NCBI RefSeq assembly: GCF_004785955.1
Contig: NZ_SJER01000001.1
Coordinates: 868,001-932,000 of the forward strand
Length of the DNA: 64,000 bases
Origin: Halostella litorea
Lineage (GTDB): Archaea; Halobacteriota; Halobacteria; Halobacteriales; Natronoarchaeaceae
Direction of reading: 5' to 3'
Part shown: one piece after another, positions 8,705 to 17,277 of the stretch
Layout of the letters: every line of letters starts with the position of its first letter
Numbering within the stretch: the first letter of the stretch is position 1
Notes under the pieces: model-generated
What the model was told of the DNA's origin: nothing
The model's input: the letters and a program-made list of their open reading frames with translations, nothing else
Database searches by the model: none
Program-made: the position numbers and the translations under genes

Positions 8705-9814
8705 ATGCCAATGGCGGAGATCGACGACCCGGACGCCGGTCCCCCCGTCGATGCGTTCGACGCCTTCTTCCGGGTCTACGAGGTTCGCACCGACGGCGAC
8801 CGGCTGGTCTACTTCGGCGACCCAACGGTGCCGGCCGACGAGTTGATGCAGCGGGTGTGGCCGCGGTTCCGCGAGCGCGGGTACGAGGTACAGTTGGCCC
8901 GGCGGACCGGCGAGTACGTGCTCGTCGCGGAGCCGGTCGACGTCGGCATCGACGGGATCCCGTGGACGAACGTCGTACTGGCGGTCGCGACGGTGTTCTC
9001 GACGCTGTTTACCGGCGCGGTGTGGTGGTACGGCTTCGACCTCGGCGCCGACCCGCTGGCGCTGTTTCGCGCGTGGCCGTTCAGCGTCGCCATCATGAGC
9101 GTGCTCGGGGTCCACGAACTCGGCCACTACGTCATGAGCCGGTATCACCGGGTCGACGCGTCGCTGCCGTACTTCCTGCCCGTCCCGACGCTCGTCGGGA
9201 CGATGGGCGCGGTGATCCGGATGAAAGGGCAGATGCCGGACCGGAAGGCGCTGTTCGACATCGGCGTCGCCGGGCCGCTGGCGGGACTGGTGGCGACCGT
9301 CGCGGTCACCACCGTCGGGCTGTACTTGCCGCCCGTCGATATCCCCGCGGGCGCGATGCCGTACGACCTCGGGTACCCGCCGCTGCTCGTTGCGCTAGCG
9401 GAGCTGACGGGACAGCAACTGTACTTCCCGGCCGGCCAGTCGGTCAACCCCGTCGTCGTCGGCGGCTGGGTCGGGATGTTCGTCACGTTCCTGAACCTGC
9501 TGCCCGTGGGGCAACTGGACGGCGGCCACATCGTCCGGGCGATGGCCGGCAACCGGCAGGAGACCATCGCCGCGCTGGTGCCCGCGGGGCTGTTCGCGCT
9601 GGCCGGCTACCTGCACTACGTCGCCGACGCGGCGAGCAACGCCACCTTCCTGTGGGCCTTCTGGGGGCTGTTCGCCTCCGCCATCGCTTTCGCCGGCCCG
9701 GCGACGCCCGTCCGCGACGAGTCGATCGACGCAACGCGGATGGCGATCGGCGCGCTCACCTTCGTCCTCGGGGCGCTCTGTTTCACGCCGGTGCCGATCG
9801 CGTACGCCGGCTGA
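8705..9814 (+). CDS. site-2 protease family (M50) membrane metalloprotease, compact type
   Basis: A 369-residue integral membrane protease. A soluble N-terminal region of about 85 residues (FRVYEVRTDGDRLVYFGDP) precedes the membrane domain. The zinc motif HELGHY is at residues 137-142 and is followed by YFLPVPTLVGTMGAVIRMKGQMPDRKALFDIGVAGPLAG, typical of this S2P subgroup. FLNLLPVGQLDGGHIV further on supplies the third ligand. There is no PDZ domain. Two ATG codons, at 8705 and 8711, are both possible. A TATA-like GTTTATC about 25 bases upstream favours leaderless initiation. It is convergent with thiL, 27 bases apart. Confidence 0.93.
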   Translation: MPMAEIDDPDAGPPVDAFDAFFRVYEVRTDGDRLVYFGDPTVPADELMQRVWPRFRERGYEVQLARRTGEYVLVAEPVDVGIDGIPWTNVVLAVATVFSTLFTGAVWWYGFDLGADPLALFRAWPFSVAIMSVLGVHELGHYVMSRYHRVDASLPYFLPVPTLVGTMGAVIRMKGQMPDRKALFDIGVAGPLAGLVATVAVTTVGLYLPPVDIPAGAMPYDLGYPPLLVALAELTGQQLYFPAGQSVNPVVVGGWVGMFVTFLNLLPVGQLDGGHIVRAMAGNRQETIAALVPAGLFALAGYLHYVADAASNATFLWAFWGLFASAIAFAGPATPVRDESIDATRMAIGALTFVLGALCFTPVPIAYAG

Positions 9815-9841
9815 GGGCGGGGCGCGGCGGGCGCGAACCGG

Positions 9842-10717
9842 CTACTCACCGTGTGTGAACCCGCGGTCCGGGAGCGGCTCGCCGTCGATGGTGACGCCGG
9901 AGTCGGTGACCCGCCCCACGACGGACACCGGCGTCGGCGACGCCGCCTGAACGGCCGGGAGCGCGTCCTCGGGGACGGTGAACACGAGTTCGAAGTCCTC
10001 GCCGAAGAAGAGGCCGAGTTCCCGCCGCTCGGCCGCGTCGGCCGCCACCGCGTCGACGGCGTCGTCCACTGGGACGGCCGCCGCCTCGACGGCGAACCCG
10101 CAGTCGCTCGCCTCGGCGAGCTGGTGGAGCGAGCGGGCCAGCCCGTCGCTGGAGTCCATCATCGCTGTCGCGTGCGGGGCGACGGCCCGGCCGGCGGCCG
10201 CCCGCGGCTCGAACCGGAACAGCTCGTTGGCCCGGTCGACGTCGCCGCGCTCGAACAGCCGCAGGGCCGCGGCGCTCCGGCCGAACGTGCCGGTGACGCA
10301 GACGCGCTCGCCGGGGCTCGCGCCGCGCCGGCGGACCGGGGCGTCGGCGTCGCCCAGCGCCGTCGTCGCGACGGTGAACTCCCCGTGTTCGTCCAGGTCG
10401 CCGCCGACGTACGACGCGCCGACCCGCTCGCAGACGTCGGTCGCCCCGTCGACGAACGCGCGGAGTTCGTCACGGTCGAACGCCGGGGCGGCGTAGGCGG
10501 CGACCGCGGCGGTCGGGTCGGCCCCCATCGCCGCCACGTCCGACAGCGACGCGCCGACCGACCGCCAGCCGGCCGTGTAGCGCGTCGTCCCGTCGGGGAA
10601 GTCCGTCCGGTCGTGGAGCATGTCCGTCGTCAGCACCTGTCCGTCGACGACGGCGGCGTCGTCCCCGGCCCCGCCGACGGCCTCGCCGAGCAGCGAGAGC
10701 GCCGTCCGTTCGTCCAT
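9842..10717 (-). CDS. thiL: thiamine-monophosphate kinase
   Basis: A 291-residue ThiL of the PurM/AIRS ATPase fold, which converts thiamine phosphate to thiamine diphosphate. Visible motifs are GDDAAVVDG near residue 18, TTDMLHDRTDFP, the SVGASLSDVAAMGADPTA segment, VGGDLDEHGEFTVATTALG, and MMDSSDGLARSLHQLAEASD, the Asp-rich metal/ATP segment, followed by FGEDFELVFTVPE. The ATG at 10717 begins MDERTALSLLGEA, close to the usual N-terminus. The open frame upstream is antisense to the next gene. The next gene is transcribed divergently 92 bases away. No other thiamine gene is nearby. Confidence 0.95.
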   Translation of the reverse strand: MDERTALSLLGEAVGGAGDDAAVVDGQVLTTDMLHDRTDFPDGTTRYTAGWRSVGASLSDVAAMGADPTAAVAAYAAPAFDRDELRAFVDGATDVCERVGASYVGGDLDEHGEFTVATTALGDADAPVRRRGASPGERVCVTGTFGRSAAALRLFERGDVDRANELFRFEPRAAAGRAVAPHATAMMDSSDGLARSLHQLAEASDCGFAVEAAAVPVDDAVDAVAADAAERRELGLFFGEDFELVFTVPEDALPAVQAASPTPVSVVGRVTDSGVTIDGEPLPDRGFTHGE

Positions 10718-10808
10718 ACGGGAGCATCCGGGTCGCGGGCGAAAAACCGTCCGGTGTCGGCCGCGGTCAGTCGGTGGGTTCAACTGGCCGACGCCCCGAA
10801 CGACGGAC

Positions 10809-11828
10809 ATGGACGGCGGAACGCGCGCGAAGGTCGCCGGGTTCGTCGGCGCGACGGCGATGCTTGCCGCCCTGCTCTGGGTCGCCGGGGTCGATGACGT
10901 GGTCGCGGCGCTCGGGCAGGCGAGCCTCCCGGTCGTCGGGCTGGTCGTCGCCGTCGCGCTCTGCTGGCTGCTCGCGTGGGGGCTCGCGCTCCGGACGGTG
11001 CTCGGGGGCCTCGGCATCCCGCTGTCGGTCCCGCGCTCGTTTCTCGTGTTCTCGGGGGCGATGTTCGCGAACAACGTCACCCCGTTCGGGCAGGCCGGGG
11101 GCGAGCCCGTCACCGCGTTGCTCATCTCGCGGGCGACCGACAGCGAGTACGAGACGTCGCTGGCCGCCATCGCGAGCGTCGACGCGCTGAACTTCGTCCC
11201 CTCGATCGGCTTCGCCCTCATGGGCGTCGCGTACATGGCGACGGAGGTGACGTTCGACGCGCGGCTGGAGTACGCCGCCGCGTCGGTCGGGGCGCTCGCG
11301 GTCGCGCTCCCGGCGGTCGCGTACGTCGGCTGGCGGCACCGCTACCGCGTCGAGCGGGCCGCCGTGCGGGTCGTGACGCCGGTCGTCCAGCTGGTCGGCC
11401 GGCTGATACCCCGCCGGTCGCCGCCGACGGCCGACGCGCTCGAACGCCGCATCGACGGGTTCTTCCGGACCATCGAGCGCGTCGGGGCCGACCGCCGGAC
11501 GCTCCTGCTCGCGCTGGCATTCTCCGCGCTGGGCTGGTTCGCCCAGATGTGTTCGCTGTGGCTCTCGCTGTACGCGCTGGGCCACCCGGTCTCGTTCGGC
11601 GCGGTGATGCTCGCGGTCCCGCTGGGGAGCGTCGCCGGGGTGACGCCGCTACCCGGGGGCCTCGGCGGCATCGAGGCCGTGCTGGCGGCGCTGCTCGTGC
11701 CGACGACCGGGCTGCCCCTCGCGACCGTCAGCGCCGCCGTCGTCGTCCACCGGGCGGCGACGTACCTGCTCTCGACGGCCATCGGCGGCGGCGTCGCCGT
11801 CGCGTCGGGGGCGGCCGACGCGGAGTGA
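10809..11828 (+). CDS. lysylphosphatidylglycerol synthase TM region/UPF0104 (flippase-like) membrane protein
   Basis: A 339-residue polytopic membrane protein with about 8 hydrophobic segments. Family signatures are LVVAVALCWLLAWGLALRTVLGG, FVLFSGAMFANNVTPFGQAGGEP, and near the C-terminus PLGSVAGVTPLPGGLGGIEAV. The last resembles the glycine-rich segment of the LPG synthase/AglD-type transmembrane region. In archaea these proteins are often called flippase-like or linked to AglD dolichol-phosphate-sugar enzymes. This one lacks a soluble transferase domain, so it may move a lipid-linked substrate across the membrane; that is an inference. It is followed by rps19e with only 53 bases between. 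Confidence 0.85.
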   Translation: MDGGTRAKVAGFVGATAMLAALLWVAGVDDVVAALGQASLPVVGLVVAVALCWLLAWGLALRTVLGGLGIPLSVPRSFLVFSGAMFANNVTPFGQAGGEPVTALLISRATDSEYETSLAAIASVDALNFVPSIGFALMGVAYMATEVTFDARLEYAAASVGALAVALPAVAYVGWRHRYRVERAAVRVVTPVVQLVGRLIPRRSPPTADALERRIDGFFRTIERVGADRRTLLLALAFSALGWFAQMCSLWLSLYALGHPVSFGAVMLAVPLGSVAGVTPLPGGLGGIEAVLAALLVPTTGLPLATVSAAVVVHRAATYLLSTAIGGGVAVASGAADAE

Positions 11829-11881
11829 CCGGGCGGTCCCAATACGATGCGCTTAAATGCCGCGCGGCGGAAACGGAAGCC

Positions 11882-12337
11882 ATGACAACGCTGTACGACG
11901 TGCCGGCGGACGCGCTCATCGACGCGCTCGCCGACGACCTGGCGGACCGAGTCGAGGAACCGCAGTGGGCCGAGTTCGCGAAGACCGGCGTCGACCGCGA
12001 GCTGCCCCCCGAACAGGACGACTTCTACGCCGTGCGGGCCGCGAGCCTGCTCCGCAAGGTCGCCACCGACGGCCCGGTCGGCATCGAGCGGCTCGCCACC
12101 GAGTACGGCGGCGCGAAGCGCGGCTCGAACCGCTACCGCGTCTCCCCCGCCAAGCGCTCCGACGGCAGCAAGAACGTCATCCGAACCATCCTGCAGGACC
12201 TAGAGGCGGAGGACCTCGTCGAGACCGCGGACGGCGAGGGCCGCCGCATCACCGCCGAGGGCCGGAGCCTGCTCGACGAGACGGCCGGCGAGGTGCTTGA
12301 GGACCTCGACCGCCCCGACCTCGAACGCTACGCCTAA
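11882..12337 (+). CDS. rps19e: 30S ribosomal protein S19e
   Basis: A 151-residue S19e, an archaeal/eukaryotic small-subunit protein absent from bacteria. It starts MTTLYDVPADALIDALADDLADRV. Family motifs are EFAKTGVDRELPPEQDDFYAVRAASLLRKV, YGGAKRGSNRYRVSPAKRSDGSKNVIRTILQDLE, and a LVETADGEGRRITAEGRSLLDE tail. An AT-rich GCTTAAATGC 22-31 bases before the ATG fits a TATA-driven leaderless transcript. An ABC ATPase follows 38 bases downstream on the same strand. Confidence 0.97.
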   Translation: MTTLYDVPADALIDALADDLADRVEEPQWAEFAKTGVDRELPPEQDDFYAVRAASLLRKVATDGPVGIERLATEYGGAKRGSNRYRVSPAKRSDGSKNVIRTILQDLEAEDLVETADGEGRRITAEGRSLLDETAGEVLEDLDRPDLERYA

Positions 12338-12375
12338 GCCCAACGTTCATTGTTTCCGTCGCCCAACCCGACTCC

Positions 12376-13128
12376 ATGAGCGACGGCCCCGCGATCCGCA
12401 CCGACGCCCTCACGAAACGCTACGACGACACGCTCGCCGTCGACGACCTCTCGCTTTCGATCCCCGCCGGCACCGTGTACGGCTTCCTCGGCCCGAACGG
12501 CGCGGGGAAGACGACGACGATGCGCATGCTGGCGACGCTCGTCCGCCCCACCGACGGGACGGCGGAAGTCGCCGGCCACGACGTCCGGAACCGCGACCGC
12601 GTGACCCCTCACATCGGCTACCTCCCCGAGGAGCCGCCGCTGTACGACGAACTGACGGGGCGCGAGCAGTTGGAGTACGTCGCCGGGCTCCGCGACCTGC
12701 CGGAGGACGAGGCCGCCGAGCGCATCGACAGCCTGCTGGCGCGGTTCGACCTCGACGACGACGCGGACAAGCGGATCGGGGAGTACTCGAAGGGGATGCG
12801 ACAGAAGACCGGCGTGATCCAGGCCGTCCTCCACCGGCCGGCGGTCGCGTTCCTCGACGAGCCGACCAGCGGGCTGGACCCGCGGGCGGCCCGGACGATG
12901 CGGGAGACGATCGCCGAACTCGCGGACCGCGAGATGACCGTCTTCCTCTCGACGCACATCCTCCCGGTCGTCGACGAACTGGCCGACCGCGTCGGCGTCC
13001 TCCACGACGGGCGGCTCGTCGCGGAGGGCGCACCGGAGGAGCTGAAACGACAGGCCGAGTCCGGCGAGCGCCGGAGTCTGGAGGACGCGTTCCTGGAGGT
13101 CACGGAGGAGCCGGCGACCGCCGACTGA
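12376..13128 (+). CDS. ABC-2 type transporter ATP-binding protein (no adjacent permease)
   Basis: A 250-residue ABC ATPase of the DrrA/CcmA/NatA export class. Visible are Walker A GPNGAGKTTT near residues 39-48, the Q-loop region GYLPEEPPLYDELTG, signature EYSKGMRQK (a variant of LSGGQ usual in this class), Walker B VAFLDEPTSGLD and the switch histidine in FLSTHIL. The C-terminal extension EELKRQAESGERRSLEDAFLEVTEE is typical. Its membrane partner, normally the next gene, is missing: the following gene is an antiporter on the opposite strand. Either the permease lies elsewhere or the ATPase serves several partners. Confidence 0.93.
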   Translation: MSDGPAIRTDALTKRYDDTLAVDDLSLSIPAGTVYGFLGPNGAGKTTTMRMLATLVRPTDGTAEVAGHDVRNRDRVTPHIGYLPEEPPLYDELTGREQLEYVAGLRDLPEDEAAERIDSLLARFDLDDDADKRIGEYSKGMRQKTGVIQAVLHRPAVAFLDEPTSGLDPRAARTMRETIAELADREMTVFLSTHILPVVDELADRVGVLHDGRLVAEGAPEELKRQAESGERRSLEDAFLEVTEEPATAD

Positions 13129-13164
13129 CGGCGTCGAAGGGGCTCCGCGGGGAGCCGGGGCGGC

Positions 13165-15063
13165 TCAGTCGTGCGGGTGACAGCGCTTCAGCGCCTCGCG
13201 GACCGCCTCGGTCCGGCCGAGGAAGGTGATGTGGTCACCCTTCCGGAGCGTGAAGTCCCCGTCGGGCACGTGGTGGTCCCCCTCCCGGCCGACCAGGGCG
13301 ATGAGGACGCCGTTGGGGAGTTCGTCGTCGAGCATCTCGATGGTCTTGCCGACCAGGTCCTCGGCGGTCACCTCGATCTCCTGGACGTCGCCCGTGCGAC
13401 CGAGTTCGGTCATCCAGTTCGACAGCCCGGGCCGCTCGATGACGTTGTCCATCGCCCACGCGGTTGCCATGGACGCGGAGATGGTCCGGACGCCGAGATC
13501 CTCGAACGCGTCGACGTTGTCCGGGTTGTTCGCGCGGGCCAGGACGGTGTCGACGTCGAACTTCGAGCTGGCCAGCTGTGCCACCAGCAGGTTCGCGTCG
13601 TCGTCGCCCGTGGCCGCGGCGACGATCTTGGCGTTTTCCGCCCCGGCGGCGCGCAACACCTCCGTGTCCGTGCCGTCGCCGTGGTGGACGGTGTATCCCT
13701 CGTTGCGGGACCGCTCTACGATGTCGACGTCCTCCTCGATGAGGACGACGTTCTCTCCCCGGTCTTCGAGGCGTTCGGCGAGCGACCGGCCCACCTTCCC
13801 GCCTCCGACGATGAGTACGCGCATTGGTATCACTTCGAAGTACTCCGCTATCTGCCTGGCGAGCCCGGCCTGGAACACGACGGTGACGAGGATGATGAGG
13901 AAGACGGTCCCCACGAGGATGTCCGCGCCGGCCGGGTTGTACGGCGCGGACTGGGCGTTGCTCAGTTCGAGCGCGAACAGGGTGGCGACCGACGCGGGGA
14001 TGATCCCGCGCGGCCCGACGAAGCTGACGAACAGCTTCTCGCCGCTGGTGAACCGGTCCCCGGTCGTCGAGAGGAACACGAGCAGCGGCCGCAACACGAG
14101 CGTCACCACGAGGACCACGACGAGGCCGCCGGCGCCGAGCGCCAGGAGCTTGTCGAAGTCCAGCAGCGCCGCGAGGACGATGAAGACGAAAGAGAGGACA
14201 AGCAGCGTCACGTCGCCCTTGAACTCCTCGATGTCGTCCTCGTAGGGGATGTCGAGGTTCCCCAGCACGACCCCCGCGGTGGCGACGGCGGCGACGCCGG
14301 CCTCGCTCCGGATCGTCGACGCGACGCCGAAGGCGACGATGGCACCCGCGAGGACGAGCAGGCGGGCGGTCTGGGGGGCGTTGCCCGGCGAGAGGTCCAG
14401 GTAGCTGAGGACGTACCACAGCACGCCCGCGACGACCAGCCCGACCAGCAGCCCCACGCCGAGCCGCTCGACGAACAGGTAACCGTAGTCGACCGGCGTC
14501 GGGTCCGACAGCGAGAGCGCCTCGAAGGCGACGACCGCGAAGATGGCCGCGGACACGTCGTTGACGATCCCCTCGGTCTCAAGCACCGCGGCGACGCGGT
14601 CCCGGACGGCGACGACCTCCAGGATGGGCGTGACGACCGTCGGCCCCGTCGCGACGAGCAGCGCCCCGACGACCATGGCGATGCCCCACTCGGCACCGAG
14701 GGCGAACCGGACGGCGGCCGTCGTCCCGAGGAAGGCGATCACCGCGCCGATCGTCACCAGGCGGACGGCCGCCGACGGCGCCTCCCGGAGCTTGTCGATC
14801 CGGAGGTTGAACGCCCCCTCGAACACGATGATGGCGACGCTGACGCCGACGATAGCCGACACCGCGTTGCCGAAGGCGTCGGGGTCGAACAGGCCGAGCA
14901 CCTCGGGGCCGGCGACGATGCCGGCCGTGATGAGGAAGATGACGCTGGGCACGCGGTAGCGCGCGGCGAGCATCTGCGAGACGACGCCCAGGCCGATGAT
15001 CAGCGCGGTGATGGCGAGGAAGTTCGGCCCGCTGTCGGGACTCGCCGAGAGGATCGCCATCAT
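13165..15063 (-). CDS. NhaP/KefC-type cation:proton antiporter with C-terminal RCK (TrkA) domains
   Basis: 632 residues. Residues 10-405 hold about 12 membrane spans with family motifs VGVSVAIIVFEGAFNL, GALLVATGPTVVTPIL and LETEGIVNDVSAAIFAV; the second corresponds to the ion-binding TGP/ND region of CPA-type antiporters. Residues about 415-540 form a TrkA-N nucleotide-binding domain: VLIVGGGKVGRSLAERLE with the GxGxxG loop and an acidic residue at the end of the next strand (LIEEDVD). Residues about 555-632 are a TrkA-C domain. The layout suggests K+ or Na+ exchange for protons gated by NAD(H) or another nucleotide, useful for osmotic balance in a salt-in organism. It starts with two consecutive ATG codons. 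Confidence 0.92.
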   Translation of the reverse strand: MMAILSASPDSGPNFLAITALIIGLGVVSQMLAARYRVPSVIFLITAGIVAGPEVLGLFDPDAFGNAVSAIVGVSVAIIVFEGAFNLRIDKLREAPSAAVRLVTIGAVIAFLGTTAAVRFALGAEWGIAMVVGALLVATGPTVVTPILEVVAVRDRVAAVLETEGIVNDVSAAIFAVVAFEALSLSDPTPVDYGYLFVERLGVGLLVGLVVAGVLWYVLSYLDLSPGNAPQTARLLVLAGAIVAFGVASTIRSEAGVAAVATAGVVLGNLDIPYEDDIEEFKGDVTLLVLSFVFIVLAALLDFDKLLALGAGGLVVVLVVTLVLRPLLVFLSTTGDRFTSGEKLFVSFVGPRGIIPASVATLFALELSNAQSAPYNPAGADILVGTVFLIILVTVVFQAGLARQIAEYFEVIPMRVLIVGGGKVGRSLAERLEDRGENVVLIEEDVDIVERSRNEGYTVHHGDGTDTEVLRAAGAENAKIVAAATGDDDANLLVAQLASSKFDVDTVLARANNPDNVDAFEDLGVRTISASMATAWAMDNVIERPGLSNWMTELGRTGDVQEIEVTAEDLVGKTIEMLDDELPNGVLIALVGREGDHHVPDGDFTLRKGDHITFLGRTEAVREALKRCHPHD

Positions 15064-15192
15064 GAGGGATCACCGTCCGGGGGCAGCGTAGCAGCGCCGA
15101 CTCCGTCCGTCGCGTGCGGGCTCGGCCGGGTCATCGGGCGATACAACGAACGACCGAGGGAAAAGCCCACCCATTTCGGCGGGCGTTTCCGG

Positions 15193-17211
15193 TCAATCCG
15201 CCGGTTCCGGCGTCCGCCCGGTCGCCGTCCCGTCGTCGCCGTACATCTCCTCGACGAGGTGGTCGTAGCGCTCGCGGATCGGCCCGCGCTTTTTCTTCAT
15301 CGAGGGGGTGAGCAGGTCGTTGTCCTCGGTGAACTCCTCGGGGACGAGCCGGAACCGCTTGATGCGCTCGTGAGGCTCGAACCGCTCGTTGACCGCCTCC
15401 ACCTCGCGTTCGATCACCTCGCGGACGGCCTCGTGGTCGCACATCGCCTCCGGGGAGTCCGGCACGTCGACGCCCTCCCGCTCGGCGGCGGCGCGCAGCG
15501 CATCGAAGTTCGGGACGACCAGGGCCCCGATGAACTTCTCGCCGTCGCCGGTCACCATCACCTGCTCTATCACGTCGCTGGCGGCGAAGGCGTCCTCGAT
15601 GGGCGTGGGCGCGACGTTTTTCCCCGTCGAGAGCACGACGATCTGTTTGGCCCGCTCGCGGAAGACGAGGTAGCCGTCGGGGCGGCGCTGGACGATGTCG
15701 CCGGTGCGGAACCACGGGTCGCCGCCGTCCTCGGCCTCGACGAACGCCGCGTCGGTCTCCTCGGGCTTGTTCCAGTACCCCTCGGTCACGTTCGGCCCCC
15801 GCACGAGCAACTCGCCCACGTCGCCGAGCGTGTCGGTGAACTCCGACTCCGGGACGACCGACTTGTCCAGCCGTACCTCGGCCCCGGGGAGCGGCGGGCC
15901 GATGGTGCCTATCTTCGGCTCCTCGATGGGGTTCGTCGAGACGACGGGTGCCGCCTCGGTGAGCCCGTACCCCTCGTAGATCGGCAGCCCCATCCCGTGG
16001 TAGAGGGTACAGAGCTCCTCGGAGAGCGTCCCGCCGCCGCTGGAGAGCCACCGGATGTTGCCGCCCAGCGCCGCCTTCACGTCGCTGAACACGAGCTTGT
16101 CGGCCAGCCACAGCTTCGCCCGGAGGCCGTAGCCGGGCTTGTCGGCGCGGTAGTACGCCCGGCTCACCTCGGTCGCCCACTCGAAGATCCGCTCCTTGAA
16201 GTCCGACTCGCTGGCCTGCTCGCGGATCGCGTCGTATATCTTCTCGTACACCCGCGGGACGCTGGTCGCCCCGTCGGGTCGGACCGTCTTGAAGTCCTCC
16301 TTCAGCGTGTCGGGGCTCTCGGCGTAGGCCACACAACCGCCGCTGGAGAAGGGGTAGAAGTGGCCGGTCGTCCGCTCGAAGATGTGGGCGAGCGGGAGGT
16401 ACGAAACCGTGGTCGTCTCCTCGTCCATGACCGCCATGTCGCTCGGCTTGTCGGGTCGGGGGCCGTAGCGCTTGCGGAGCTGGTTGACGTTCGCTCGGAG
16501 GTTCCGGTGGCTGAGCTTCGTCCCCTTGGGCTGGCCGGTCGTCCCGCTCGTGTACACCAGGCTCGCCAGGTCGTCGGGCTCCACGGCGTCGATCCACGAC
16601 GCGTAGTCGTCCTCGTCGAACCGCTCGGCCCCCTGCTCGTACACCTCGTCCAGCGTGTACACGCCCTCCTCGTCGGCGTGCTCCGGGCCGACGTCGTCGA
16701 GCACGATGGCGAAACGCAGGTCGAGCGCGTCGCTGACCGACAGCACCCGCTCCAGCAGTTCCTCGTTCTCGACGACGACGCCGGTCGCGCCGGGGTCGTC
16801 GAGCAGGTAGCGCACCTGGGCGGGCGAGGAGCTCTTGTACACCGTCGTCACGACTGCGCCGGCCGAGAGCAACGCGTAGTCACACTGCGCCCACTCCATC
16901 CGTGTGTCGGCGAACATACCGACGCGATCGCCGGGGTCGACGCCCAGCGCCCGGAACCCCGCCGACAGCCGCGCGACGATCCCCCGCATCTCGTCGTAGG
17001 TCAGCGTCGCGTACTCGCCGTCGGGGGCGGGGTCGACCGCCGTCCCGGTGAGCGCGCGGTCGTAGATACCGCCCTTGTACCGCTGGGCCGGGCGCGACCC
17101 GTGTCGTTCGACGGCGTCCTCGAACGCCCGGGGGAGCGGCGTCTCTCCGATCACCTCGTCCGTGTACTCGCGTTCGGCGTCCTGCCAGGCCATGGTCGAC
17201 GTATCAGTCAA
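15193..17211 (-). CDS. long-chain acyl-CoA synthetase (AMP-forming), copy 1
   Basis: A 672-residue ANL-superfamily ligase that activates a fatty acid to acyl-AMP and then acyl-CoA. P-loop-like motif YTSGTTGQPKG lies near residue 215, followed by EGYGLTEAAPVVSTNP, WFRTGDIVQRRPDGYLVFRERAKQIVVLSTGKNVAP and a C-terminal SMKKKRGPIRERY. The START is MTDTSTMAWQDAEREYTDE; the second ATG (MAWQ) aligns better with the neighbouring paralogue and could be the true start. It lies directly downstream of a paralogue on the same strand with 66 bases between, so the two probably form an operon. Its length and insertions match the bacterial/archaeal FadD15-like branch. Confidence 0.93.
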   Translation of the reverse strand: MTDTSTMAWQDAEREYTDEVIGETPLPRAFEDAVERHGSRPAQRYKGGIYDRALTGTAVDPAPDGEYATLTYDEMRGIVARLSAGFRALGVDPGDRVGMFADTRMEWAQCDYALLSAGAVVTTVYKSSSPAQVRYLLDDPGATGVVVENEELLERVLSVSDALDLRFAIVLDDVGPEHADEEGVYTLDEVYEQGAERFDEDDYASWIDAVEPDDLASLVYTSGTTGQPKGTKLSHRNLRANVNQLRKRYGPRPDKPSDMAVMDEETTTVSYLPLAHIFERTTGHFYPFSSGGCVAYAESPDTLKEDFKTVRPDGATSVPRVYEKIYDAIREQASESDFKERIFEWATEVSRAYYRADKPGYGLRAKLWLADKLVFSDVKAALGGNIRWLSSGGGTLSEELCTLYHGMGLPIYEGYGLTEAAPVVSTNPIEEPKIGTIGPPLPGAEVRLDKSVVPESEFTDTLGDVGELLVRGPNVTEGYWNKPEETDAAFVEAEDGGDPWFRTGDIVQRRPDGYLVFRERAKQIVVLSTGKNVAPTPIEDAFAASDVIEQVMVTGDGEKFIGALVVPNFDALRAAAEREGVDVPDSPEAMCDHEAVREVIEREVEAVNERFEPHERIKRFRLVPEEFTEDNDLLTPSMKKKRGPIRERYDHLVEEMYGDDGTATGRTPEPAD

Positions 17212-17277
17212 CCTACCACATTATAAATTGTTTTATTGTTTCTTGACAGGAGAGCGGAGAAACCGACGCGTGACGGG

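Noticed and set aside
10718-10808. TPP riboswitch upstream of thiL
   Set aside because: The gap is only 91 bases, shared with a divergent gene, and none of the conserved CUGAGA/THI-box elements is present.
13171-17226. A 1351-codon open frame on the plus strand
   Set aside because: It is antisense to the antiporter and acyl-CoA ligase genes. High GC makes third positions rarely T/A, so opposite frames stay open. Its sequence is Arg/Val/Asp monotony without any domain.
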